Part shown: positions 54,903 through 63,613 of the stretch, in pieces
Layout: every line of letters begins with the position of its first letter
Position numbering within the stretch: position 1 is the stretch's first letter
DNA from: Parabacteroides sp. PF5-9
GTDB lineage: Bacteria; Bacteroidota; Bacteroidia; Bacteroidales; Tannerellaceae
Assembly: GCF_029893105.1 (NCBI RefSeq)
Contig: NZ_JARXWG010000001.1
Coordinates: 1-64,000 of the forward strand
Direction: 5' to 3'
Length of the DNA: 64,000 nucleotides
The notes under the pieces: generated by a model
Databases searched by the model: none
What the model was told of the DNA's origin: nothing
What the model saw: only the letters and a program-made list of their open reading frames with translations
Position numbers and translations under genes: made by a program

Positions 54903-55712
54903 ATGAAAAAATTGTTTATAATTATTCTTTTCTTTTTTCGGATTCCTACACTGTTATTTCCAGAGAATAACCTTCGTATCGGTGATATCCGTCCCCTTTC
55001 TATGGGAGGAAATGGAGTTACCCAAAGTATTGTTTTTAATCCGACATTAGTTGCTCTGTCGGAAAGAAGTATACGCTTTCAATACTATAACAAATATGGT
55101 TTGAAAGAGTTGAGTCATATACAGGCCAGTTTTCTTTTTCCAAATACATTATTACCGGTAGGTTTTCAGGCTTTTTCATTCGGATATGATGCGTACCGGG
55201 AAAGTATGTTTCGTTTTATTGCCGGGAAAAAACTGAATGAACAATGGACTTTAGGGGTAGCTGTTCAATATACACTATTGCAAACCGAATTATTTGAAGA
55301 ACGTCCCTCTTCTCTTTCTACGGATATAGGCAGTACATTTTCTCCTGTTGAAAATCTGTTGATAGGATTGTTGATTATGCATCTGCCTTCCATATCTTTT
55401 GGTGATCAAAATACTGACAAATATGATTTTACAGATTATGCGGTTCAATTTGGTATGGCATGGGAAATTATCAACAGCCTGTTGATAACCGCTTATTTGG
55501 GTACGGAAGAAGAAGAGCGGCTTATCGGAGGAATCGGTGTGGAGTACAAACTATTTGATGATTTTTATATCCGTTCGGGTATCGAGACAAAACCTTTAAC
55601 ACCTGCTATGGGAGTAGGATACAATCTATCTGTTTTTACGGTAGATGTGGTAGCCACCTGGCACGAAGTGTTAGGCGTTAGTTCAGGTATTGGTCTTACA
55701 TTCTCATTTTAA
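54903..55712 (+). CDS. Predicted outer-membrane beta-barrel protein
   Basis: A 269-residue protein with a signal sequence (residues 1-20). A Gly-rich entry segment DIRPLSMGGNGVTQS recalls FadL/PorV-type barrels, and amphipathic strands alternate to a C-terminal Phe (GIGLTFSF). It is 12 bp ahead of the helix-hairpin-helix/barrel gene, and the pair are likely co-expressed. The family was not recognised precisely and no substrate can be suggested. Confidence 0.7.
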   Translation: MKKLFIIILFFFRIPTLLFPENNLRIGDIRPLSMGGNGVTQSIVFNPTLVALSERSIRFQYYNKYGLKELSHIQASFLFPNTLLPVGFQAFSFGYDAYRESMFRFIAGKKLNEQWTLGVAVQYTLLQTELFEERPSSLSTDIGSTFSPVENLLIGLLIMHLPSISFGDQNTDKYDFTDYAVQFGMAWEIINSLLITAYLGTEEEERLIGGIGVEYKLFDDFYIRSGIETKPLTPAMGVGYNLSVFTVDVVATWHEVLGVSSGIGLTFSF

Positions 55713-55724
55713 TCGAATCTGACT

Positions 55725-57782
55725 ATGAAAAGATACTATTCTATTCTGTTTATAAACCTGTTGATAACTTGTTATTTTATTCATGCACAAACCTATTTAT
55801 CGGTTGATAAATGGATGGAATTCATCGATGAGCTGGCTGAAGAAACCGGGGATACCGAACGGGCAGCGTTGCTTTTTACGGAACTATCTTATCTGAGAGA
55901 TCATCCTTTTGATATAAATACCGTATCTGTTGATCAACTGAAAAAATTACCTTTTTTAGCTGATAATCAAATAAATGCTATTATAAATTACAGAGAAAGG
56001 CATGGTCTGTTAGTGACGCTTTATGAATTGAAAAACATAATGGAACTCGATCAACAAACAATCGCGTATATCCTTCCTTTTGTTTTTGTAAGTGAACAAG
56101 ATGTTGATAAACCTGTCTTTACTGTTGATAACTTGTTGAGATACGGACGTAATGAGTTACAAATCAGATATGATCAAAGTTTTCAACAAAAGAAAGGATA
56201 TAGTTCATTGCCGGATACTATTTTGCAACAATATCCGAACAGAAAATACCTTGGTGAACCGTTCTATCACTCGCTACGATATGAATATACCTTTGATGAT
56301 CATCTGCAAATAGGCTTTGTCGGTGAAAAAGATGAAGGTGAGCCTTTTTGGAATAAACACCATAAGGGGTACGACTATCATTCGGCACATCTGTTTCTGA
56401 AAGATATAACCTGGTTGAAAAGTCTCGCTGTGGGTGATTATAAAACCTCTTTCGGACAAGGGTTGGTAGTCAGTCATGATTTTACGCCGGGTAGAAGTGC
56501 AGTAGTGACCCAGGCCGAACGCCGTACAAATGGTTTCAGAAGGCATTTTTCAACCAATGAATCCGATTATCTCAGAGGGATGGCGATCACTGTTCAGGAA
56601 AAAAATGTGGCCTTGAGTTTGTTCTATTCCTATCGGAAAATGGATGCTCAAGTTGATAGTATTCGTTTCACCACCATTCAGACAGACGGTATGCATCGTC
56701 TTGCGAGAGAGCGCGATAAGATGCGGAAAGTCCGGATGCATACTTTGGGAGGAAATATACACTACAGTACCCCTCATGTGCATATCGGCCTGACCGCTTT
56801 ATCCTATTCGTTCGGCGATTATGAAATCTCTCCCGATCCAAAACCGTATAATCTGTTTTATTTCCGTGGAAACCGCAATATGAATGCAAGCATCGATTAT
56901 GTATTGAAAAACCGTTTTATCAAGTTCTATGGCGAAACAGCCGTGTCGCAGAATAGGGCGTTAGCCACTCTGAATGCTTTGCAATTGACACCAGCCTCTT
57001 ATATTTCCTGTTTAATACTCTATCGTTATTACGATCGGAAATATCAGGCCTATTTCGGGAATGCTTTTTCCCAGGGTTCTTCCGTTCAGAACGAAGAGGG
57101 GGTTTATGTCGGTTTACAGTTTGTTCCTTTTATTTACTGGAAATGGTCGGGGTATATAGATCTTTTTCGTTTTCCCTGGTTGAAATACGGAGTAGATGCT
57201 CCTTCTTCCGGAAAAGAATACATGGCGCAGGTGGATTATACACGTGATGACTCTTTTTCGGTATATATCCGGTATAAATTCAGGCAGAAAGAGAAAAACA
57301 GTTCATTGGATGAGGAAACATCCGTTTCCATTTTACCGGATAAACAACACCGGATGCGTTTACAGGCGACTTACCGGTTTATACCTGCACTCTATTTCAA
57401 GACTTCTGTAGATGGTATTCTGTATAAAACGGATCAAGAAGAGAATAAAGGGATAATGATTGCCCAGAGTTTGGGATGGAAACCGGAAGGTATTCCTTTT
57501 CAGATCGATTGCTATGGCGCCTGGTTTCATACCGACAACTATTATACGCGAATCAGTTCGTATGAACGACATATACTGTATGCTTTTCATAAGCCTTCGT
57601 TTTACGGAAAAGGTGTTCGTTTATCTGCTTCCTTTCGATGGGATATCGTAGAGCGGTTGACACTTTCGGCTAAAGTAGGTTATACCCACTATACCGATCG
57701 CGATCGAATCGGCGCCGGATTGGAAGAGATCGAAGGAGATGAAAAAACGGATCTGTATGCGTTATTGCGCTGGAAGTTTTGA
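55725..57782 (+). CDS. Helix-hairpin-helix plus outer-membrane barrel protein
   Basis: A 685-residue exported protein (signal to HAQ, about residue 22). Residues 50-125 form two ComEA-like helix-hairpin-helix units: NTVSVDQLKKLPFLADNQINAIINYRE and YELKNIMELDQQTIAYILPFV. The remaining 550 residues are strand-rich, start with RYGRNELQIRYDQSF and end ALLRWKF, an outer-membrane barrel pattern. A DNA-binding motif joined to a barrel suggests contact with extracellular DNA or a purely structural use of the fold. Such proteins are widespread and uncharacterised in Bacteroidales. Confidence 0.8.
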   Translation: MKRYYSILFINLLITCYFIHAQTYLSVDKWMEFIDELAEETGDTERAALLFTELSYLRDHPFDINTVSVDQLKKLPFLADNQINAIINYRERHGLLVTLYELKNIMELDQQTIAYILPFVFVSEQDVDKPVFTVDNLLRYGRNELQIRYDQSFQQKKGYSSLPDTILQQYPNRKYLGEPFYHSLRYEYTFDDHLQIGFVGEKDEGEPFWNKHHKGYDYHSAHLFLKDITWLKSLAVGDYKTSFGQGLVVSHDFTPGRSAVVTQAERRTNGFRRHFSTNESDYLRGMAITVQEKNVALSLFYSYRKMDAQVDSIRFTTIQTDGMHRLARERDKMRKVRMHTLGGNIHYSTPHVHIGLTALSYSFGDYEISPDPKPYNLFYFRGNRNMNASIDYVLKNRFIKFYGETAVSQNRALATLNALQLTPASYISCLILYRYYDRKYQAYFGNAFSQGSSVQNEEGVYVGLQFVPFIYWKWSGYIDLFRFPWLKYGVDAPSSGKEYMAQVDYTRDDSFSVYIRYKFRQKEKNSSLDEETSVSILPDKQHRMRLQATYRFIPALYFKTSVDGILYKTDQEENKGIMIAQSLGWKPEGIPFQIDCYGAWFHTDNYYTRISSYERHILYAFHKPSFYGKGVRLSASFRWDIVERLTLSAKVGYTHYTDRDRIGAGLEEIEGDEKTDLYALLRWKF

Positions 57783-57863
57783 GTCTGTTTTTCTACCTAA
57801 ATTTAGGTGAGTTCGGGATAACTATCAACCACTCAATCACCATACAACCACTCCACCACTCCA

Positions 57864-57880
57864 CCGCTGCACCGCAGCGG
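57864..57880. terminator. GC hairpin after the outer-membrane pair
   Basis: CCGCTGC and GCAGCGG pair around ACC, preceded by a C-rich run of CCACT repeats. It may terminate the operon, though no T-run follows. A 14-bp palindrome ACCTAAATTTAGGT lies upstream at 57795-57808. Confidence 0.4.
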
Positions 57881-58014
57881 TCCCCCTCGCCTGTCCAGGC
57901 AAGGAGCAGAGAATGTCCACTTACTAATTTTTAAATATTCCAATCTTCCGCGAATTAAAACTTGTTCATTATGTAGATAATCCCCCAATTATGGATATTT
58001 TACTGGTTGCGAAA

Positions 58015-58484
58015 TAATCATTTTATTATTAAAAACGCTATATTTATGACATAAATCAACAAAAATACATTTATAACTAACACACACTTTTGCCAATTTA
58101 CATGAAATAGCGTCCGATTTTTAACATTTCGGGCAAAAAACGGTTTGTTTGTCGCGATTTGTTCTGCATCTTCCCTCCAATTCATTGAGAAGATTTTTAA
58201 AATCATGCAGATAACATTGGGAAAGCATCTAAATAGTTTGCTCCAATCATCAGCATCATTTTTTGAAGGGTCAATAAGGGTTGGAAAAAGGGTCTGAAAA
58301 TCGGCTTTTTTTCTCCAGAATAGCGATTTTTACAGATCGGGGAAAACAGGGTATAGAAGATGATAATCAACAGGAGTTATAAAAATAAACCTCAGATCCT
58401 TCTCTTTTTTACGAAGAGCGTTGCAGTCGGCTTCAGACAGACGAATCTCGGGGGGGTTCGGATGACAAAGTGTAAAAATTGACT
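58015..58484 (+). repeat. Dispersed ~470-bp intergenic repeat, copy C
   Basis: It has the same orientation as copy A. The block CGATTTGTTCTGCATC through AAAATCATGCAGAT is almost unchanged. The first hairpin reads GTCCGA...TCGGGC, keeping pairing by a G-U wobble. The CAGATCG loop is conserved though the stem has diverged. It ends GGGGTTCGGATGACAAAG. A minus-strand frame of 62 codons (58018-58206) is in a different phase from the copy A frame, which argues against a conserved protein. Confidence 0.85.
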
Positions 58485-58551
58485 ATTTGTTACTTTTGTC
58501 GTTTCAGGTTTACTCTGATCCTTTTGTATGCGCGATTCGCGTATAAATCAC

Positions 58552-58559
58552 TACTTTTG
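58552..58559 (+). promoter_or_regulatory. -7 box of the radical SAM gene
   Basis: TACTTTTG, 34 bp before the ATG at 58594. A similar box TACTTTTG at 58491-58498, at the edge of repeat C, could be an alternative. Confidence 0.55.
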
Positions 58560-58593
58560 TGTAAGTTTGTTTGCGTAAAAAAAATAGAATATC

Positions 58594-59373
58594 ATGCCTA
58601 CTATTCTTTTTGATCAGATTGTTTTTGGACCCATTCATAGTCGCCGCTTGGGTGTTTCACTTGGCGTCAACCTATTGCCGGTAGATGGAAAATTATGTTC
58701 GTTCGATTGTATTTACTGCGAATGCGGATTGAATAAAGAGGGACGTACACGAACCAAACTGCCTACCCGGGAAGCGGTCAGAGAGGCGTTGGAACAGAAA
58801 CTATCGGCCATGAGAGAAGAGGGGGTACGGCCGGATGTGATCACCTTTGCCGGAAACGGTGAACCGACGATGCATCCTCAGTTCGGACAGATTATTGAGG
58901 ATACGATCGAAGTACGCAACCGAATCTGTCCGAAGGCTAAAATAGCGGTATTATCCAACTCTACCATGCTCCACAAGCAGGAGGTATTTGATGCATTGAA
59001 CAAGGTAGATGATAATATCTTAAAACTGGATTCTGTCTTGGATAAACGTATCCAACAATTGAATGCGCCTAACTCTCCCTCTTTTACGTTTGAATATTTA
59101 CTGGAGCAATTGAAACGATTCAAAGGTAATCTGATTATCCAGACCATGTTTCTGAAAGGGGAAGTAGACGGAGAAAAAACGGATAATACCACGGAAGAGG
59201 AGATCTCGGGTTGGATTGAAGCGTTGAAAGTGATTTCTCCCAAGCAGGTGATGATCTATACGATTGATCGGGAGACCCCTGTACACTCTTTACAGAAAGT
59301 GAATAAAGAGGAGTTGGAGCGTATAGCCGACCGTGCCCGGAAAGAGGGGTTTGAGGTGACGGTCTCGGCTTGA
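58594..59373 (+). CDS. Radical SAM protein
   Basis: A 259-residue enzyme with the CxxxCxxC cluster motif CSFDCIYC (about residues 34-41) plus an extra Cys in CECG, and the SAM-binding TFAGNGEPTMHP. It belongs to a short radical SAM group in which substrates are unknown. The next gene starts 29 bp after the stop. Confidence 0.85.
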   Translation: MPTILFDQIVFGPIHSRRLGVSLGVNLLPVDGKLCSFDCIYCECGLNKEGRTRTKLPTREAVREALEQKLSAMREEGVRPDVITFAGNGEPTMHPQFGQIIEDTIEVRNRICPKAKIAVLSNSTMLHKQEVFDALNKVDDNILKLDSVLDKRIQQLNAPNSPSFTFEYLLEQLKRFKGNLIIQTMFLKGEVDGEKTDNTTEEEISGWIEALKVISPKQVMIYTIDRETPVHSLQKVNKEELERIADRARKEGFEVTVSA

Positions 59374-59402
59374 TTCTTTGCTATGTACAGCTGTTTGAAG
59401 TG

Positions 59403-60248
59403 ATGAAAACGAATGAAAAATACAAGTTAGGCGTCGCCCTAAGCGGAGGGGGTGTACGCGGCTTTGCGCATTTAGGTGCTTTACAGGCGATGAATGAGCG
59501 AGGTATTTTTCCCGATCTTATTGCCGGAACAAGTGTCGGCTCATTGGTGGGTGCATTGTATGCCGACGGCTATTCGCCTCAGGAGATTTATAAGATGGCC
59601 GAAGCATTGAAAATGCGTGAATTTATAACTACCGCCATTCCGTATGACGGTTTTTTACGATCGACCGGTATACAATCTTTTTTGAAAAAGCATTTACGGG
59701 CAAAGCGATTTGAAGAGTTGAAAACACCTTTGCGTGTGGTTGCTTCCGATATCGAACAGGGTACTTCTTTTGTTTTTACTACCGGAGAGATTATTCCGGC
59801 TGTAGCTGCCTCCTGTTCGGTTCCGATCGTATTCAGTCCGGTAGAGATCAGCGGCCATTATTATGTCGACGGCGGTTTATTTGCCAATTTCCCCGTTTCC
59901 GTGATCCGTAAAGATTGCCGGCGGGTGATGGGGGTGGATATCAGTCCGGTCATTTCGATGAAGTACGATCGTTCTTTTAAGTATATCATTGAGCGAACCA
60001 TGAATTATATGGTGGGAGCCAATACGGTGAAAGATCGGAAAAATTGTGATTATTTGATCGAATCGGCTGAGGTTTCGGCCTATTCGCTCTTTGATATGAA
60101 AAGTGGTGAGTCGATTTACGAAAAGGGATATACCAGTGCGGTTGAATACCTGGAGACGCATAAGAAAAAGATACAACGTGAACTTCTGAACCCTCCTCCC
60201 CAAACGTTGTGGCATAGAATTTCACGGATTGTAAAACCTGAAAAGTAG
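59403..60248 (+). CDS. Patatin-like phospholipase
   Basis: A 281-residue cytosolic-type patatin (RssA-like). It has the oxyanion loop SGGGVRGFAHLG, the nucleophile Ser44 in GTSVGS and catalytic Asp156 in VDGG. It probably hydrolyses acyl esters of lipids. The ATG at 59403 is preferred; a start at 59370 would overlap the radical SAM stop and adds a non-conserved leader. No signal peptide is seen. Confidence 0.9.
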   Translation: MKTNEKYKLGVALSGGGVRGFAHLGALQAMNERGIFPDLIAGTSVGSLVGALYADGYSPQEIYKMAEALKMREFITTAIPYDGFLRSTGIQSFLKKHLRAKRFEELKTPLRVVASDIEQGTSFVFTTGEIIPAVAASCSVPIVFSPVEISGHYYVDGGLFANFPVSVIRKDCRRVMGVDISPVISMKYDRSFKYIIERTMNYMVGANTVKDRKNCDYLIESAEVSAYSLFDMKSGESIYEKGYTSAVEYLETHKKKIQRELLNPPPQTLWHRISRIVKPEK

Positions 60249-60304
60249 TTTTATACCCCAAATAATCGCTCAGATAAAAAGAAAGTTGTTATTTTGCAAC
60301 GTTT

Positions 60305-60312
60305 TATCTTTG
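60305..60312 (+). promoter_or_regulatory. -7 box of the LEA-like lipoprotein gene
   Basis: TATCTTTG, 62 bp before the ATG at 60375, with TTG at 60286-60288 as a possible -33 element (16-bp spacer). Confidence 0.45.
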
Positions 60313-60374
60313 AAAAAACAGACCGTTTTCAGACAATTATTTTTTAGAAAAAGTACATACAAACAATCCATTAC

Positions 60375-60968
60375 ATGATGATTAAATTCAAAAATTTATT
60401 TTTAGTGTTAGCAACTTTCCTGACTCTGACAGGCTGTGATGTTGCAAAACAGGTGGGCGGTGCCTATAATATGGTCAACTGCAAGTATAATTACCATTCG
60501 ATCTCCAATCTGACGGTTGCCGGGATGAATCTTTCCAATGGGGTATCGTTGATGCAGATACCACAGTTGACGTCTATTCTTTCCGGTGCGGCCTCTTCTA
60601 TCCCGTTGAATTTTACGCTGAATCTGGATGTTGCCAATCCGAATCAGTCGGCGGCATTGTTGCATGGCTTACAGTATATCCTGAGTATCGACGATATCCA
60701 GTTTACCACAGGAACAGTGAGTCAATCATTGAACGTACCTTCCGGCGGATCACAGGTACTGCCTCTGACGATCGGTTTTGATCTGGTATCGATGTTAAAA
60801 GGCGACTCTAAAAATGCGGTGACGAATATTGCCAAGAACTTTATCGGTATAGGCAATCAGAAGTCGAATGTAACCCTACAGATCAAACCGACATTTATGA
60901 TAGGCAATCAGGCGATCGCATCTCCTGTATATATTCCGGTCAGTTTCTCTTTTGGAGGAATGAAATAA
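60375..60968 (+). CDS. LEA/WHy-like lipoprotein
   Basis: A 197-residue lipoprotein (lipobox LTLTGC, Cys21). The rest resembles the LEA type 2/WHy fold: ISNLTVAGMNLSNGVSLMQ, then NFTLNLDVANPNQSAALLHGLQYILSIDD and later PLTIGFDLVSMLKG, with paired beta strands. The fold is a periplasmic or outer-membrane-anchored beta-sandwich of unknown role. A methionine pair at the start makes the exact start ambiguous by one codon. Confidence 0.72.
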   Translation: MMIKFKNLFLVLATFLTLTGCDVAKQVGGAYNMVNCKYNYHSISNLTVAGMNLSNGVSLMQIPQLTSILSGAASSIPLNFTLNLDVANPNQSAALLHGLQYILSIDDIQFTTGTVSQSLNVPSGGSQVLPLTIGFDLVSMLKGDSKNAVTNIAKNFIGIGNQKSNVTLQIKPTFMIGNQAIASPVYIPVSFSFGGMK

Positions 60969-61081
60969 TAACAGCTAATCAGGTCTTCACTAAAAAATAC
61001 TCTTTTTTTGTAACCACATTGTACCACGTTGTGTCTTATGAATAAAAGTAAGCGAGTATTAATCCTTTAATTAGAGAAAAC

Positions 61082-61483
61082 ATGGATGAAATTATTCCTA
61101 TTTTGGGTATACTGGGTGTAATCGTTCTGCCGGTTATTGCTGCATTTATTATTGGAATACAATTGATCAGTAGCAAACATAGAGAACGGATCGCTATGAT
61201 TGAAAGAGGAATTGCTCTACAAGAGCCGGAGAAACGGGAGAAAAAGACAAATCGTTATGCGACACTGCGTAACGGATTGTTTATGATTGGTCTATCAGCA
61301 GGTATTATCTGTGGTATATTTATGGCTCCTGTTCTGCCGGATGCGAGTTCTTGGGAGTATTTCCTGATCCCTACGATGGCTATTCTATGTGGTGGTGCAG
61401 GTTTTGTCATTTACTTTTTCCTTTCACGGAAAATGCAGTTGAAAGAAAAAGAGGAAGACAGACAATCGGGATTCACAGAATAA
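61082..61483 (+). CDS. DUF6249-type membrane protein
   Basis: A 133-residue protein with three hydrophobic helices (residues 5-30, 62-82, 92-115) and a cytosolic HRERIAMIERGIALQEPEKREKK segment between the first two. This is the pattern of DUF6249 proteins, which often precede an ECF sigma factor in Bacteroidetes. It is 12 bp ahead of the sigma factor gene. Confidence 0.72.
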   Translation: MDEIIPILGILGVIVLPVIAAFIIGIQLISSKHRERIAMIERGIALQEPEKREKKTNRYATLRNGLFMIGLSAGIICGIFMAPVLPDASSWEYFLIPTMAILCGGAGFVIYFFLSRKMQLKEKEEDRQSGFTE

Positions 61484-61495
61484 CATTCATTCGCA

Positions 61496-62059
61496 ATGAA
61501 TGAACAAAAGTGGATAGAACAAATTTTGGCAGGGGATACGCAAAGTTTCTCCTGCCTCGTTGCGAAATATGAAAAGATGGCGTATACGATCGCTTATCGG
61601 ATCATGGAGAATCGCGAGGAGGCAGAAGAGGTCGTGCAGGACGCTTTTGTTAAAATGTACCGGGCGTTGCCCGATTTCAGGTTCGATAGTAAGTTTTCAA
61701 CCTGGTTCTACCGGATTATTTATCGTACAGCATTAACAGCTCATCGGCAGCAACGTGTGTTTACCGATTATGAGGAATCGTATCCGGTGGATATTACAGC
61801 CGATGAGATGAGTTCGGCGACCTCCATATTGGAACGAAAAGACCGCAAGGAGGTGATTTCGGAGGTATTGAAAAAAATGTCGCCCGACGAATCATTGATA
61901 CTCACCCTTTACTATCTGGAAGAGTGTTCGGTCGATGAGATTCATCAGATCACCGAACTGACCCCGTCGAATATTAAAGTGAAGCTATTTCGCGGGCGGA
62001 AACGTTTTTATGAGTTATTGCAAAAGAAGATGAAAAAAGAAACATACGATTTATTATGA
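61496..62059 (+). CDS. ECF RNA polymerase sigma factor
   Basis: A 187-residue sigma-70 family member with region 2 (YEKMAYTIAYRIMENREEAEEVVQDAFVKMYRALPDF) and region 4 (MSPDESLILTLYYLEECSVDEIHQITELTPSNIKVKLFRGRK). It lies between a DUF6249 protein and a small membrane protein, overlapping the latter by 4 bp. The neighbour is likely to control its activity. Targets are unknown; the adjacent solenoid operon is a candidate. Confidence 0.93.
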   Translation: MNEQKWIEQILAGDTQSFSCLVAKYEKMAYTIAYRIMENREEAEEVVQDAFVKMYRALPDFRFDSKFSTWFYRIIYRTALTAHRQQRVFTDYEESYPVDITADEMSSATSILERKDRKEVISEVLKKMSPDESLILTLYYLEECSVDEIHQITELTPSNIKVKLFRGRKRFYELLQKKMKKETYDLL

Positions 62060-62445
62060 ATACGGAAAATAAAAAGATCGATCAGCTGACAACTTGTTTG
62101 ATGAAGGAGTCGTTTGAAGAACCTTCTTCTTCACTGAATTCCCGGATTATGGCATTGATCAGGAAGGAAAAACAGCCCTCGCCTGTTTATGCGGTAGAGA
62201 AGATGCCTTCGATCAGTACGTTGTTTATAGGAGTGGGCATATATCTGTTGGTTATTATCGGCTTGTTATCTTTATTTCAGGCGAATGAAATGGCTGGAGC
62301 ACAATTTGTCTGGATAATAAAAAATAGCGTCCCGTTTATATTGACTGTCGGAAGCGGTATCTCTTTCTTTTTCTTTTACGGACAACTCGATAACTGGTTG
62401 CGCCGGAAAGAGGAACTACAACAGAAAAAAGAAGCGGTATCTTAA
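62056..62445 (+). CDS. Small membrane protein, possible anti-sigma partner
   Basis: A 129-residue protein with a soluble N-terminal 50 residues and two membrane helices (about 53-75 and 91-108), followed by a charged Glu/Lys tail. Its start overlaps the sigma factor stop (ATGA). No zinc motif of classical anti-sigma factors is seen. The role is inferred from position and topology. Confidence 0.6.
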   Translation: MNTENKKIDQLTTCLMKESFEEPSSSLNSRIMALIRKEKQPSPVYAVEKMPSISTLFIGVGIYLLVIIGLLSLFQANEMAGAQFVWIIKNSVPFILTVGSGISFFFFYGQLDNWLRRKEELQQKKEAVS

Positions 62446-62452
62446 TAGATCA

Positions 62453-62485
62453 TAAAAAAACCGGGTTCAAAGGAGCCCGGCTTTT
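62453..62485. terminator. Bidirectional terminator
   Basis: CCGGGTTC (62461-62468) pairs with GAGCCCGG (62473-62480) with an AAAG loop and one G-U pair, flanked by seven A residues on the left and CTTTTC on the right. It serves the convergent sigma factor and solenoid operons. Confidence 0.8.
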
Positions 62486-62514
62486 CTACAAAAAAATGTG
62501 TGTCTATGTATAAA

Positions 62515-63600
62515 TCAAAGTGACTTTATAATCAAGTTGCTGTAATTATTCCCATCAAAATAGATCTCCTTATTCCGGTTTCCGCCGTTGATGGCATGTT
62601 CTTCTTCGCTATTGTCTTTCTGTATTACAGACGATTTATGCCCTTTGATTGTCAGGTTTCCGTATTTCATACCTTCCACCTTTACGTTGAATTTTGCATT
62701 GGAGGATATCCCCAGGGTTGCATTCCCATACCGTGCTTCGATAGATGCTTTGGAGAAACCGGCAGACAACTCTTTTACCTCTAACCCACTATAAGATAAA
62801 TCTTCGACATTTAACGTATGTCTCACCTTCTCGAGTTTGGCGTTTCCGTATTTAAGATCAAGAGAGATGTTTTCAACCTCACGAAGTGTCAGACCACCGT
62901 ATTTATTTTCTACCGTTACCCGGTCGACATTTTTACCCGTTATGGTCGAATATTTACTGTCGACGGCCACTTCATTGGCATTTCCGAAGGTCATATTTCC
63001 GACATAGCCTAATTCAATGGTAGCTGTTTCGAGATCTTTAATCTCAACGTTTCCATATTGTGCATCGATGGTAAGCGGAGCGGTAAAATCTCCTCCCTGT
63101 ATGTTTCCATATTTAACTGTCAGTTTAGACTTTCCTTCATTGCGTGATGGTAAAATGATATTCCCATAACGCTGGGAGAGATCAGATGCTAATTTTGAAG
63201 GCATACTGATGAAATAGTTGATTTCCAGCCTTTCATTGTTCCCATTGCCGTTCCAGTTTTTATTGGCAATGGAGGTAATGCCGGAGACGGTTTTTCCGCT
63301 TTTTTTCAGTTCGATTTGCACCCGATCCAAGTTCTCCTGTGCACGTTTTTCATTACGGGCTTTCGATTCGATAACGACGCGTATGGATACTTTATTCTGC
63401 TCCCAATGCGTGACGGTCGTATTCCCATAGCGGTTGTCTATTTGCAGTAGATCGCTCAGGCTGACATCAAACGTATTGTTGACCTCTTTGCGTTTGGTAT
63501 TTTCCCATCGTTCGGCCATTGCGGGAATTGTTCCGGTCAAAAGCAATATCGCTATAAGCAATATCGGATACCTGCTTTTCTGTTTTGTATTCATGATCAT
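62515..63600 (-). CDS. Secreted repetitive beta-solenoid-like protein
   Basis: A 361-residue exported protein (signal to IPAMA, about residue 28; a start two codons downstream is possible). From residue 50 onward a motif of about 20 residues recurs with the core (K/R/Q)YGN-hydrophobic-x-hydrophobic: RYGNTTV, RYGNIILPS, KYGNIQGG, QYGNVEIKD, KYGGLTLRE, KYGNAKLEK, RYGNATLG, KYGNLTIKG. This looks like a DUF4097/adhesin-type beta-helix with stacked Tyr-Gly-Asn turns. It follows the next gene upstream by 13 bp. The function is unknown; an envelope-stress output is possible. Confidence 0.72.
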   Translation of the reverse strand: MIMNTKQKSRYPILLIAILLLTGTIPAMAERWENTKRKEVNNTFDVSLSDLLQIDNRYGNTTVTHWEQNKVSIRVVIESKARNEKRAQENLDRVQIELKKSGKTVSGITSIANKNWNGNGNNERLEINYFISMPSKLASDLSQRYGNIILPSRNEGKSKLTVKYGNIQGGDFTAPLTIDAQYGNVEIKDLETATIELGYVGNMTFGNANEVAVDSKYSTITGKNVDRVTVENKYGGLTLREVENISLDLKYGNAKLEKVRHTLNVEDLSYSGLEVKELSAGFSKASIEARYGNATLGISSNAKFNVKVEGMKYGNLTIKGHKSSVIQKDNSEEEHAINGGNRNKEIYFDGNNYSNLIIKSL

Positions 63601-63613
63601 TTGTGTAAATTTA

